Positions 1-7,795 of a stretch of 64,000 nucleotides of DNA are shown here, in pieces. The notes below the pieces were generated by a model. The model saw nothing but the letters and a program-made list of their open reading frames with translations. It did not search any database and had not been told where the DNA came from. The first letter of the stretch is position 1. Every line of letters starts with the position of its first letter. The DNA lies in assembly GCA_028876385.1 (NCBI GenBank), contig JAGWSF010000001.1, positions 1 through 64,000 of the forward strand. The letters are read 5' to 3'. Source of the stretch: Acidobacteriota bacterium (GTDB lineage Bacteria > Actinomycetota > Acidimicrobiia > Acidimicrobiales > Palsa-688). Made by a program: the position numbers and the translations under genes.

Positions 1-113
1 CCTCGCGCCACGCCGACGGCCTCACGCCGCCGTCACGCCGGCCTCGCGCCGCCGTCACGCCGACGGCCTCGCGCCGCCGTCACGCCGCCGCCGTCGCGCC
101 GCCGGCCTCACGC
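1..113. repeat. GC-rich degenerate tandem repeat at window edge
   Basis: The first ~113 bases are built from overlapping copies of a ~22-25 base unit rich in GCCGCCGTCACGCC and GGCCTCGCG. The array is cut by the window edge, so its full length and whether it lies in a coding tail from outside are unknown. Confidence 0.6.
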
Positions 114-140
114 AGTGGAAGTCGCGACCATGTGGGGGAG

Positions 141-1154
141 TCAGTCCGACCGGGTGGTTACCGGGTTGGGGCGCCGGCGAGGTCGCCCGGTGGCGGGTTC
201 CGCCGAGCGGCGCGGCGCTGGGGCGCCATCGCGTCCGCCCCTATCAGCTCCTGCGGCCGCCACTCTTTCGATGGCCCGGGCCAAGCCCCGTAGGAACACC
301 CGGAGGGCCTGTCGGGCTCTCGCCTCCAGCTCAGTGGCAGCAAGTGGGGACAACTGTCCGGGGAGCTGGTGCCAGGTCCCTTCAACGCGCAGTTCGGCTC
401 GCTGGCTGTCGACCGAGATCACCCTGAGGGCTCCCTCGAAGCGGTTGCGGCGAGCTCCTCCGGCGCTCCAGCAGAGGGTGAAGTAGCCGGAGGGTTTGCC
501 CCCGGCCGGCACCATCGTGAGCTCCTCGACCACCGCCGGTCCTCCGATGTCGGCGTCCTGGGCGCAGGCCTCCTCCATGGCCCGGCCGGCCAGACCGACC
601 AGATCCGCGGAGAGAGAACCGGCCAGGGCCGCCACCTGCAGCGCCGACACCTCGGCCTGCACCGAGTCCGCTACGTCTACCACCAACGGGTGTGAACGGT
701 GGGAGTCAGCCGGCAGCGGCAGTACTCCAGCCTCGATGGCGGCATCCTGTTCGGCCAGTTCGGCGAGGGTGGTCGTGGCCAGGACCTCGCGCACCCGGGC
801 CGTGGCTTTGGTCCACGTCTCGTGGAGCGGGCAGACCTGGTCCCACCGGCAAGGGCCGTCGCCGAGGGCGCAGCGCTGAGCCCGTAGGTGGCCTTCGGCG
901 GCCTCCACCACTTCCAGCACGCTTATCTGCTCGGGGGGGCGGGTCAGGCGGTAGCCGCCGTCGCGCCCGGCGCGGGAAGTCGCCAGGTCGGAGCGGACCA
1001 GGTCGCCGAGGATCTGCGAGGCGAAGCTCTGGGGGATCTCGGTGTCGGCCACGACCTCCCGGATCTTCCGGGGGGGTTCCTCGGTAAATGCTCTGGCGAG
1101 GGAGAGCGCAGCCCGCATCACGTAGTCGCCTCGCCGCGACAGGGTCATGTCCAT
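141..1154 (-). CDS. Rrf2-family Fe-S transcriptional regulator with extra C-terminal domain
   Basis: The first ~140 residues are an Rrf2 winged helix-turn-helix domain (starting TLSRRGDYVMRAALSLAR). A cysteine triad C95-x6-C102-x5-C108 sits where IscR/NsrR-type members bind an iron-sulfur cluster. I start at the ATG at 1154, which begins the conserved domain; an upstream ATG at 1211 would add 19 unconserved residues. At ~337 aa it is about twice the usual Rrf2 length. The C-terminal half (~170 residues) is a globular region I do not recognise, ending in a basic, proline-rich tail. It is the last gene of a leftward operon with an Fe-S flavoprotein and a membrane Fe-S protein, so it probably senses NO, redox state or Fe-S status and controls that operon. 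The ligand is inferred. Confidence 0.85.
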   Translation of the reverse strand: MDMTLSRRGDYVMRAALSLARAFTEEPPRKIREVVADTEIPQSFASQILGDLVRSDLATSRAGRDGGYRLTRPPEQISVLEVVEAAEGHLRAQRCALGDGPCRWDQVCPLHETWTKATARVREVLATTTLAELAEQDAAIEAGVLPLPADSHRSHPLVVDVADSVQAEVSALQVAALAGSLSADLVGLAGRAMEEACAQDADIGGPAVVEELTMVPAGGKPSGYFTLCWSAGGARRNRFEGALRVISVDSQRAELRVEGTWHQLPGQLSPLAATELEARARQALRVFLRGLARAIERVAAAGADRGGRDGAPAPRRSAEPATGRPRRRPNPVTTRSD

Positions 1155-1247
1155 CAGCGCAAGGCGGACGGGCCAGCCCCGAAGGGGGCGTTCAGCCGCG
1201 ACGACGGGCACGGCGGGATAGGGGGAGCGGTGCCCACATGACCCAGC

Positions 1248-2993
1248 CTATTGTCCGTCGGACGGGTCGGTGGGGTGGGACCCGGCGGTACGGCGGGGGG
1301 CGCGGGGCTGGTCGTGTAGAACGGCCCGAGCCGCCCGCCGCCCTTGGGCCATGGCCTCCACGACGGTGGACGGCCCGATCAGGGCATCGCCGGCTACCCA
1401 GGTGCGGTCCCGGAACGGTGAGGCCGAGGCGACCAGGGCTACCTCGCGACCGAGGGCCAGCCGGCCGACCGGGCGACCGCGGGCGGCTGCGGGCGCCGGG
1501 TTGGCCAGGATGCCGCTGGCCTGCCACCGGCGATCGGGAACTCCGCGGTTCTCGCGTCGAACCGGGGTCCCGGCCAGTTGCGAGGTGAAGGCTGGATCGA
1601 GCCGGTAGCCCATGGCCGCCACGACCAGATCTACGTCCATTGCGGCCTGCTCATGCTCGAGTACCTGTGGGCGCGACGTTGCCGATTTTTGCTCGGTCGG
1701 CGACAAGGTGGCGGTACCGACCCGTCCGTCCCTGGCGCCGATGGCGGTCAGGGTCCAGGAGAAGCGGACCTCGACCCCTTCGTCTTCGGCCTCGGCGAGT
1801 TCGTCGGCGCGGACGGGGGCGTAGCGGCGGTCCATCCAGTCGATGCAGACCGCTTCGGCACCGAGGCGGCGCGCGCTGCGGGCCACATCCATGGCGGTGT
1901 TGCCGGCTCCGAGGACCAGCACCTTCACCGGCCGACCGCCGCGGGGGATCAGATCCTGGAGAACGTCGTCGTGGTCGAGCGCCCACTTGGCCCGCTTGAG
2001 GAAGGTGGTGGCGTCCTCCACACCGGGCAGATCGGCGCCGGGTACCGGCAGGCTCAGGGCCACGCCGGCGCCATGGGCGAGCACCACCGCGTCATGGATC
2101 TCGAGGAGGTCGTCGAGCTCGGCCGACGAGACCCTCACGCCGCAGCGAAGATCGGCTCCGGCGGCCCGGAGGGCGGTCCAGGGGCGTCCGCTCACCTCGG
2201 TCGGCAGGGTGAAGCTCGGAATCCCCCAGTTCAGCAAACCGCCCGGCTGGGCGTCGGCCTCATAGACCGTGACCTCGGCCGAGGCCGCAAGGAGGTCCCA
2301 GGCCGCTCCCATGCCGGCCGGCCCGGAGCCGACGACGGCCACCGACATCCCCTTGCCGAGCGACGATGTGACGGTGAGGGGTGGAACGGGGGCGTGGTCG
2401 GCGACGAACCGCTCCAGCGCCGATATGGCGACCGGCTGCGAGCCGGCGAGGGACCAGGTGCAGGCCCCTTCGCACTGCAGCGACGCGTCGCACACCCTCG
2501 AGCACACGTCGGGTAGGACCGTCGTTCGCCGCAGTGTCTCATGGGCCATGTCGAGGTCTCCGACGGATAGGGCGGTGATGAACGACGGGATGTCGTTGTG
2601 GGCGGGGCAGCCCCTCACGCACGTCGGATCGGGGCACGACAGGCAGCGGGCCGCCTCGCTCAGGGCTTCCTCCCAGGACACCAGACCCCGGCGAATCTCG
2701 GTGGTGTCGCCGCCGATGCGGCCCGGGTGCTGAACCGTGAGGACCCGCCGGTCGGCGACCCGCACCGGGCCGGCAACGGCGATAGCCGAGAACGGGCAGG
2801 TCCGTACGCACTGACGGCACCCGACACAGGACGTGTCGTCGGCCACGATCACCCAGCGTTCGGGGTCCATGTCCAACGCACCGACCGGGCAGCGCACGAG
2901 GCACTCCTGGCAGCCGGCGCAGCGGTCGGTGAGGACCGTGACGTGGCATTCTCCCTCGGGGAGATCGAGATGACGTGATTGTGTCATGGTCAT
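1248..2993 (-). CDS. Ferredoxin-fused GltD-like NAD(P)H oxidoreductase
   Basis: 581 aa. Residues ~10-80 hold two [4Fe-4S] ferredoxin motifs (CAGCQECLVRCP and CVGCRQCVRTCP). Then comes a GltD/dihydropyrimidine-dehydrogenase-type Fe-S domain (ARCLSCPDPTCVRGCPAHNDIP, CSRVCDASLQCEGAC). The FAD site is VAVVGSGPAGMGAAWDLL and the NAD(P) site VLVLGAGNTAMDVARSARRLG. The protein should pass electrons between NAD(P)H, FAD and ferredoxin-type clusters in the cytoplasm. There is no glutamate synthase large subunit beside it, so a GOGAT role is unlikely. It lies 13 bases downstream of the membrane Fe-S gene, which suggests the pair forms an electron-transfer module, with the flavoprotein as NAD(P)H-side partner. 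The terminal acceptor is unknown. Confidence 0.88.
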   Translation of the reverse strand: MTMTQSRHLDLPEGECHVTVLTDRCAGCQECLVRCPVGALDMDPERWVIVADDTSCVGCRQCVRTCPFSAIAVAGPVRVADRRVLTVQHPGRIGGDTTEIRRGLVSWEEALSEAARCLSCPDPTCVRGCPAHNDIPSFITALSVGDLDMAHETLRRTTVLPDVCSRVCDASLQCEGACTWSLAGSQPVAISALERFVADHAPVPPLTVTSSLGKGMSVAVVGSGPAGMGAAWDLLAASAEVTVYEADAQPGGLLNWGIPSFTLPTEVSGRPWTALRAAGADLRCGVRVSSAELDDLLEIHDAVVLAHGAGVALSLPVPGADLPGVEDATTFLKRAKWALDHDDVLQDLIPRGGRPVKVLVLGAGNTAMDVARSARRLGAEAVCIDWMDRRYAPVRADELAEAEDEGVEVRFSWTLTAIGARDGRVGTATLSPTEQKSATSRPQVLEHEQAAMDVDLVVAAMGYRLDPAFTSQLAGTPVRRENRGVPDRRWQASGILANPAPAAARGRPVGRLALGREVALVASASPFRDRTWVAGDALIGPSTVVEAMAQGRRAARAVLHDQPRAPRRTAGSHPTDPSDGQ

Positions 2994-3006
2994 GGTCGGA
3001 AACTCC

Positions 3007-4563
3007 CTAGTCGGCGGCGTGCATGATCACGTACAGGAGAGCGGCCCCGGCGCCGGTGGCGAGTACGACGCTCATGGTGGTGAGGCGGACCCCGAGGGCG
3101 CTGCGGCTTATGGGAATGAGCTCCCGCCCGGCGATGCGCCAGGTGGCCCACATGGCGGCGGCGGTGCCCAGGGCGATGATGGCTACCTGGGTGAAGACGA
3201 TCCACCCATCGGTCATGAGCGAGAAGTTGTAGATGGGGGACCGGGACGAGGAGAACCCGGCGAGATGCTGAACCGAGGTGATGACCCGCGGTGAGTGCTG
3301 GAAGAATTTCGGCAACTGGCGGGCGAAGTAGTCGGCTCCAACGACGGGGATCAGGCCGTAGGCGAGGGGGGTGAAGTAGGCCCGGAAGCGGGAAGAGCGA
3401 TCCATGAAGTTGCCCGGCCGAAACAGTTCGACGGCTCGGTTGGCCAGGCCTGCACTCATGGCCCAAGCGATCCCGGCAACCACGGCTGCGACCAGGGCGA
3501 TGGTTCCGAGGTAGGCCAGCGGGTTGGGGTAGTGAGGGAAGTCCAGATTGGTGTTGAGCCAGTTGTCCACGTTGTTGTAGACGTTGGTGGCGTTGAGCTG
3601 TTGGTAGAGGACCAGGCCCCAGAGCGCCGCGATCCCCCAGGCCACGTCGGTGCGGCGCCGGCGGGGGGCGATGACAGAGGTGAGGGGCTTCTGCAGGAAC
3701 AGCCCCACATTGTCCTCCGGGCAGGACTTGAAGCATTCCGAGCACAGCCCGCAGCTGAGGTTCGAGTCAGCACTGCCGGGCCAGGTGTACCACGGGCATC
3801 CGTATCCCTTATCGCTGCCTCTCATGCAGTCTTTGGTCTCGCACGATACGCACACCTCCCGGTCGCGGGTCCTGAAGCCGGCGACCGAGCCCATGGATCC
3901 GACCGACCCGATGAGCGTCGAGAGGGGGCAAACGTAGCGACAGAAGGTGCGGCGCTCGAACACGAGGAAGAAGACCAGGGCGCTACCCACGATGCCCACG
4001 ACCATCCACGACGTGTCAGCGGGATTGCCGGGTCCGGCGATATTGAAGAACTCCTCTATCCAGGTGAGCACAAGGAACGAGGCGACCGGGATCAAGAAGC
4101 CGTAGCGGGCGAGGGACGCCGGGAACTTCAGGCCCAACCCGAGGGTCTTCTGCGTGCGCTGCCAGAAGCTACGCCGCTGAATCCACTCGGCGAAGCCGCC
4201 GAAGGGACACATGGCGCACCAGGCCCGCCCCACGACGACCATCATCACGAACACCAGGCAGAACCACACGTACCAGGTGATGGCCGTACCGAAGTTGAGG
4301 CCCGGATCGGCCGTACCGAGCAGACCGACGAAGATGACCGTCCAGAACACGACCTGGTTGGGGACGATCAGGAGAAACTGGAACTTCCGGTTCTTCACGA
4401 GGCGGGCCAGGCGGGGGGAGCGGGCCAGCACGTCGAGGCCGGGACCAGGGTCGCTGGACTCGAAGCGCTGGGTTATGCCCTGGCGTTGGGGCGGCCTCAG
4501 CCGCACCGCTGCTTCGATGGGGTCTTCGGGGCCTCGAGCGGGAGCCTGCTCAATCAATGCCAT
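3007..4563 (-). CDS. NapH/NosR-like polytopic membrane 4Fe-4S protein
   Basis: Start at ATG 4563, preceded by a strong AAAGGAGGGGG ribosome site; ~518 aa. Membrane segments lie near residues 70-130, 160-215, 325-360 and 410-515. Between them are the C-x3-CP motifs of COG0348 proteins (WCAMCPFGGFAEW, FCRYVCPLSTL) and a cysteine-rich ferredoxin-like stretch (VCVSCETKDC, then SCGLCSECFKSCPEDN). Proteins of this group (NapH, NosR C-terminus, CcoG) carry electrons across or along the membrane to periplasmic or assembly partners. It is first in the operon with the GltD-like flavoprotein and the Rrf2 regulator. No nitrate, nitrous oxide or sulfur reductase is adjacent, so the final electron sink cannot be named. 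Confidence 0.85.
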   Translation of the reverse strand: MALIEQAPARGPEDPIEAAVRLRPPQRQGITQRFESSDPGPGLDVLARSPRLARLVKNRKFQFLLIVPNQVVFWTVIFVGLLGTADPGLNFGTAITWYVWFCLVFVMMVVVGRAWCAMCPFGGFAEWIQRRSFWQRTQKTLGLGLKFPASLARYGFLIPVASFLVLTWIEEFFNIAGPGNPADTSWMVVGIVGSALVFFLVFERRTFCRYVCPLSTLIGSVGSMGSVAGFRTRDREVCVSCETKDCMRGSDKGYGCPWYTWPGSADSNLSCGLCSECFKSCPEDNVGLFLQKPLTSVIAPRRRRTDVAWGIAALWGLVLYQQLNATNVYNNVDNWLNTNLDFPHYPNPLAYLGTIALVAAVVAGIAWAMSAGLANRAVELFRPGNFMDRSSRFRAYFTPLAYGLIPVVGADYFARQLPKFFQHSPRVITSVQHLAGFSSSRSPIYNFSLMTDGWIVFTQVAIIALGTAAAMWATWRIAGRELIPISRSALGVRLTTMSVVLATGAGAALLYVIMHAAD

Positions 4564-4608
4564 GGCGCCAGCCCCCTCCTTTCTGATCAAGCTAACCAAT
4601 TAACGTGT

Positions 4609-4637
4609 AGCCTAAAACTATACGTAGGGTGGGTCAA
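4609..4637 (-). promoter_or_regulatory. Candidate housekeeping-type promoter of the Fe-S redox operon
   Basis: On the minus strand TTGACC (4637-4632) and TAGGCT (4614-4609) are separated by exactly 17 bases, ending 45 bases upstream of the ATG at 4563. The surrounding ~50 bases are clearly AT-richer than the rest of the window, as expected of a promoter. An Rrf2 site may overlap it, but I see no clean dyad. Confidence 0.5.
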
Positions 4638-4845
4638 CCCTTTTTCCCGAACGTGGTCTCGGACAAAAGGGCCCGGGGGCCCGATCCGCGTCGGTTCCCC
4701 CCATTCGGCGGGGGCCTAGTGCGATTGCACTACAGGACCCCACGGGCCGCGTCGAGAGTTAGGCCGAAGCGGAACGTGGCCGACTGCCACGCGCCACTAA
4801 CGACCACCTCGCACAGATCCGTCTGACGACAAGGAGCAGATCATC

Positions 4846-6150
4846 TTGGCTCTGGGAATCCAGCTTCCTAGGAGACCACCCACGGCCGGCGCCGCCCCCG
4901 GTCCCACCGACACGCCCACGGTCGAGGCCCGGCTCCTCGGAACTGTCGGTGCCTCCGCCATCAGCGTGGGTGCCACCACCATGAATCTGGTCGAAGCGGC
5001 CCGGGAGCTCAACACCCAGAGCTCGGCCGCCGACGCCGAGGTCCAAGCCATCGCCCGCGCCTCCGAGGAGGCCAGCGAGCTGATCGGCTCGTTGGCCAGC
5101 GCCGCCGATGAGCTGTCAGCCTCACTGCGGGAGGTCTCCAGAAACACCTCCCAGACCGCCCACGTGGTCCAAGGCGCCGTCGCCCATGCCGAGAGAGTGC
5201 GCGAGAGCATGGCCAACCTCGAGGAGGCGGCCCGCAGCATCGCCGACGTCTCCCGCCTGATCGCCGAAGTAGCCCGCCAGACCAACCTCCTGGCCTTGAA
5301 CGCCACCATCGAGGCGGCGCGCGCCGGGGCCGCCGGGAAGGGGTTCTCGGTGGTCGCCAACGAGGTCAAGGAGCTGTCCAAGCAGACAGCCGAGGCCACC
5401 TCCAGGATCGACGAACGGGTCCGAGCCCTGCTCGAGGGAACGGCCGAGGCGACCAGCAGCATCGCCGAAGCGGCCACCATGGTCGAGGAGATCGGCCTGA
5501 TGACCGAATCGGTGGCCGCCTCGGTCGAGGAACAGACCAACGTGACGGCCGAGATGGCCCGCAGCGTGGTCGAAAGCGCCGACGCCGCCAACGACGTGTC
5601 CCGCTCCCTGGCCAGCCTGTCGGGCGCGGTGGCGGCCACCCGGACGGCGGCCCGGCGGGTGGGGCGGGTCAACAACCGGCTGCTGGAGCAGGCCGAGAAC
5701 CTGGACCGGGGCCTGCAGCAGTATTTTCAGCCGCCCCAGCACCGGCCGTCGGGCAGCTCGGACGGTACGTCGCCGAAGACCACACCCGAGCGGCTTAAGG
5801 CGGCCATCTCGGCCCATGGTTCGTGGAAGGTGCGGCTGCTCGAGATCGTGGCCACGGCCAGCTCCGACATCGATCCGGCCGCGGCGGCCCGCGACGACCA
5901 GTGCGTGTTCGGTAAATGGATACACGTCGAAAGCGGCCCCGAGGTCCGCCAGAACCCTCGGTACGCGGTGGTCCGCGACCTCCACGCCCGGTTCCACCAG
6001 ATGGCCGGCCGGATCATCTTCGACAGCACTTCGGGGCGGCCCTCCCAGGCCCTCGAGACGGTCCGCTTCGGCGGCGAGCTGGACCGGCTCCTGGCCCGGT
6101 TGATCGGCGAGATCAACGATTGGCGCGACGAACTGGCCGGCCAACTCTGA
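4846..6150 (+). CDS. Soluble methyl-accepting chemotaxis protein with C-terminal CZB zinc domain
   Basis: A TTG start at 4846 follows AAGGAG (4831-4836) at good spacing; 434 aa. There is no signal peptide or membrane segment, so the receptor is cytoplasmic. Residues ~40-295 are one long coiled coil with the CheA/CheW hairpin tip [18 protein letters not shown]. The last ~110 residues form a chemoreceptor zinc-binding (CZB) domain with the expected ligands: His ~324 (AHGSWK), Cys ~353 (CVFGKW) and the H-x3-H pair in LHARFHQMA. In studied bacteria CZB domains sense zinc or, through the zinc-bound cysteine, hypochlorous acid. No other chemotaxis genes are nearby. It diverges from the Fe-S redox operon. 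Confidence 0.9.
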   Translation: MALGIQLPRRPPTAGAAPGPTDTPTVEARLLGTVGASAISVGATTMNLVEAARELNTQSSAADAEVQAIARASEEASELIGSLASAADELSASLREVSRNTSQTAHVVQGAVAHAERVRESMANLEEAARSIADVSRLIAEVARQTNLLALNATIEAARAGAAGKGFSVVANEVKELSKQTAEATSRIDERVRALLEGTAEATSSIAEAATMVEEIGLMTESVAASVEEQTNVTAEMARSVVESADAANDVSRSLASLSGAVAATRTAARRVGRVNNRLLEQAENLDRGLQQYFQPPQHRPSGSSDGTSPKTTPERLKAAISAHGSWKVRLLEIVATASSDIDPAAAARDDQCVFGKWIHVESGPEVRQNPRYAVVRDLHARFHQMAGRIIFDSTSGRPSQALETVRFGGELDRLLARLIGEINDWRDELAGQL

Positions 6151-6172
6151 CCGGGGCTGGACCGTGCCCCGG
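6151..6172 (+). terminator. Hairpin just after the chemoreceptor stop codon
   Basis: CCGGGGC (6151-6157) pairs with GCCCCGG (6166-6172) around an 8-base loop and begins immediately after the stop codon. There is no T-run, which is common for actinobacterial terminators. It lies between converging genes. Confidence 0.5.
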
Positions 6173-6248
6173 CGCACCGACGGTCGTCTCCCCCTAGCCG
6201 GCCATCCCCCGGCGCCTCGCCGTCGGTCGTCGCCCTACGACCCGGCGT

Positions 6249-7655
6249 CTATCTGGGTTCGCGGTCGACGGTGAGCTCTAGCGCTCCGAGGAAGGCGGCG
6301 GCCCAGTGGTGGACGTCCTCGGTGAAGATGTGGTTGCGCATGGACCGCATCCGGCGCCGGGAGGCCGCCCCTCCGCCGTTGAGGGCCTGGCGGATGGCCT
6401 CCTTGGTGCCGTCCAGGTCCCAGGGGTTGATCACGATGGCCTGGCGCAGGTCGTCGACGGCCCCGGTGAACTCCGAGAGCACCAGGACCCCGGACTCGTC
6501 GCTGCGGCAGGCCACGTACTCCTTGGCCACCAGGTTCATCCCGTCCTTCAAGGGGGTGACGAGCATGACGTCGGCGGTCAGGTAGAGCGCCGCCATCTCC
6601 TCCTTGGGGAAGGACTGGTGCAGGTAGTGGATGGCCGGTCGGCCCACGCTGGAGTAGTCCCCGTTGATCCTGCCGACCAGGGTCTCGAGCTCCTCGCGCA
6701 GAAGCTGGTACTCCCGGACCCGGTCCCGGCTGGGGCTGGCGACCTGGATCAAAACCGTGCGTGGGGGGCCCACCGCTCCCTCCTCGAGCAGCTCCGAATA
6801 GGCCCGCAACCGGTTGATGATGCCCTTGGTGTAGTCGAGACGGTCGACGCCGAGCAGCACCGCCTCGGGGTCGCCCAGGTCGTGGCGAATCTGGCGGGCC
6901 CGGGCGGCGGTGGTCGGATCCCGGGCCAGGGCGTCGAGGGCGGCGGTGTCCACCGAGATGGGGAAGGCACCGACCCGTATCTGCCGGTCCCCGTACTCCA
7001 CCACCGACCCGCGGGTGACCGCCTCGGCGCAGCGCCGGGCCGCCCGCAGGAAGTTCGCCGCGTCGTCGCGCCGCTGGAAGCCGAGCAGATCGGCCCCGAG
7101 GAGGCCCTCGACGATCTGCTGCCGCCACGGCAGCCGGGCGTAGATCTCGTAGCCGGGGAACGGTATGTGATTGAACCAGCCGATGCGCAGGTCGGGTCGG
7201 GCCCGGCGGAGCAGGGCCGGAACCAGCTGCAGCTGGTAGTCGTGCACCCAGACGGTGCTGCCCGGGGGGGCCGACCGGGACGCGGCCTCGGCGAAGCGCT
7301 GGTTGACCCGGGAATAGGCCTCCCACCACCCCCGCTCGAAGACGGCTTCGCCGGTCACGTCGTGGTAGAGAGGCCACAGGGTGGCGTTGGAGAATCCCTC
7401 GTAGTAGCGCTCGATATCGGTGGCGCTGAGAGTCACCGGCTGCAGCGACAGACCTTCGAAGTCGAACGGTTCCAGGTCCTCGTCGGCGGTGCCGGCCCAG
7501 CCGACCCACACCCCTGGTTTGCGCTGCAGGACGGGGACCAGAGCCGACACCAGACCCCCCGGGCTGGTCCGCCACGGGCTGGCCGGATCGGTCCGCTCCA
7601 CGGGCAGGCGGTTGGCGACGATCACCAACGCTTCGCCGCCGGGTGCCACCACCAC
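6249..7655 (-). CDS. otsA: Trehalose-6-phosphate synthase
   Basis: 468 aa from a GTG start at 7655; a GT20 glycosyltransferase of normal OtsA length. It joins UDP- or GDP-glucose to glucose-6-phosphate to give trehalose-6-phosphate in the cytoplasm. Typical signatures are the N-terminal IVANRLP, VWVHDYQLQLVP, GWFNHIPFPGYEIY (sugar-phosphate pocket) and GVDRLDYTKGI, plus the acidic donor site in LVTPLKDGMNLVAKEYVACR. There is no fused phosphatase domain and no otsB in the window, so the second step must be encoded elsewhere or use another route. It probably serves osmotic or desiccation protection. Confidence 0.95.
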   Translation of the reverse strand: MVVAPGGEALVIVANRLPVERTDPASPWRTSPGGLVSALVPVLQRKPGVWVGWAGTADEDLEPFDFEGLSLQPVTLSATDIERYYEGFSNATLWPLYHDVTGEAVFERGWWEAYSRVNQRFAEAASRSAPPGSTVWVHDYQLQLVPALLRRARPDLRIGWFNHIPFPGYEIYARLPWRQQIVEGLLGADLLGFQRRDDAANFLRAARRCAEAVTRGSVVEYGDRQIRVGAFPISVDTAALDALARDPTTAARARQIRHDLGDPEAVLLGVDRLDYTKGIINRLRAYSELLEEGAVGPPRTVLIQVASPSRDRVREYQLLREELETLVGRINGDYSSVGRPAIHYLHQSFPKEEMAALYLTADVMLVTPLKDGMNLVAKEYVACRSDESGVLVLSEFTGAVDDLRQAIVINPWDLDGTKEAIRQALNGGGAASRRRMRSMRNHIFTEDVHHWAAAFLGALELTVDREPR

Positions 7656-7753
7656 TTGGTCACCCTACCCTCGGAGCCGGACAGAACGACGCCCCGATCT
7701 CGCCCGCCCGGCGGTGCTGTCCGCCCCGACTACGGGCAGCCCCGACGTGCGGG

Positions 7754-7795
7754 TCGCCGGGTCAGAAGCCCATCTCGCCGGGTCATGAGCCCATC
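7754..7795. repeat. 21-base tandem duplication across a stop codon
   Basis: Two adjacent 21-base copies (7754-7774 and 7775-7795) differ at two bases. The second copy contains the stop codon of the leftward gene at 7783; the first lies just beyond it. This looks like a short local duplication with one change near the stop. Confidence 0.7.
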
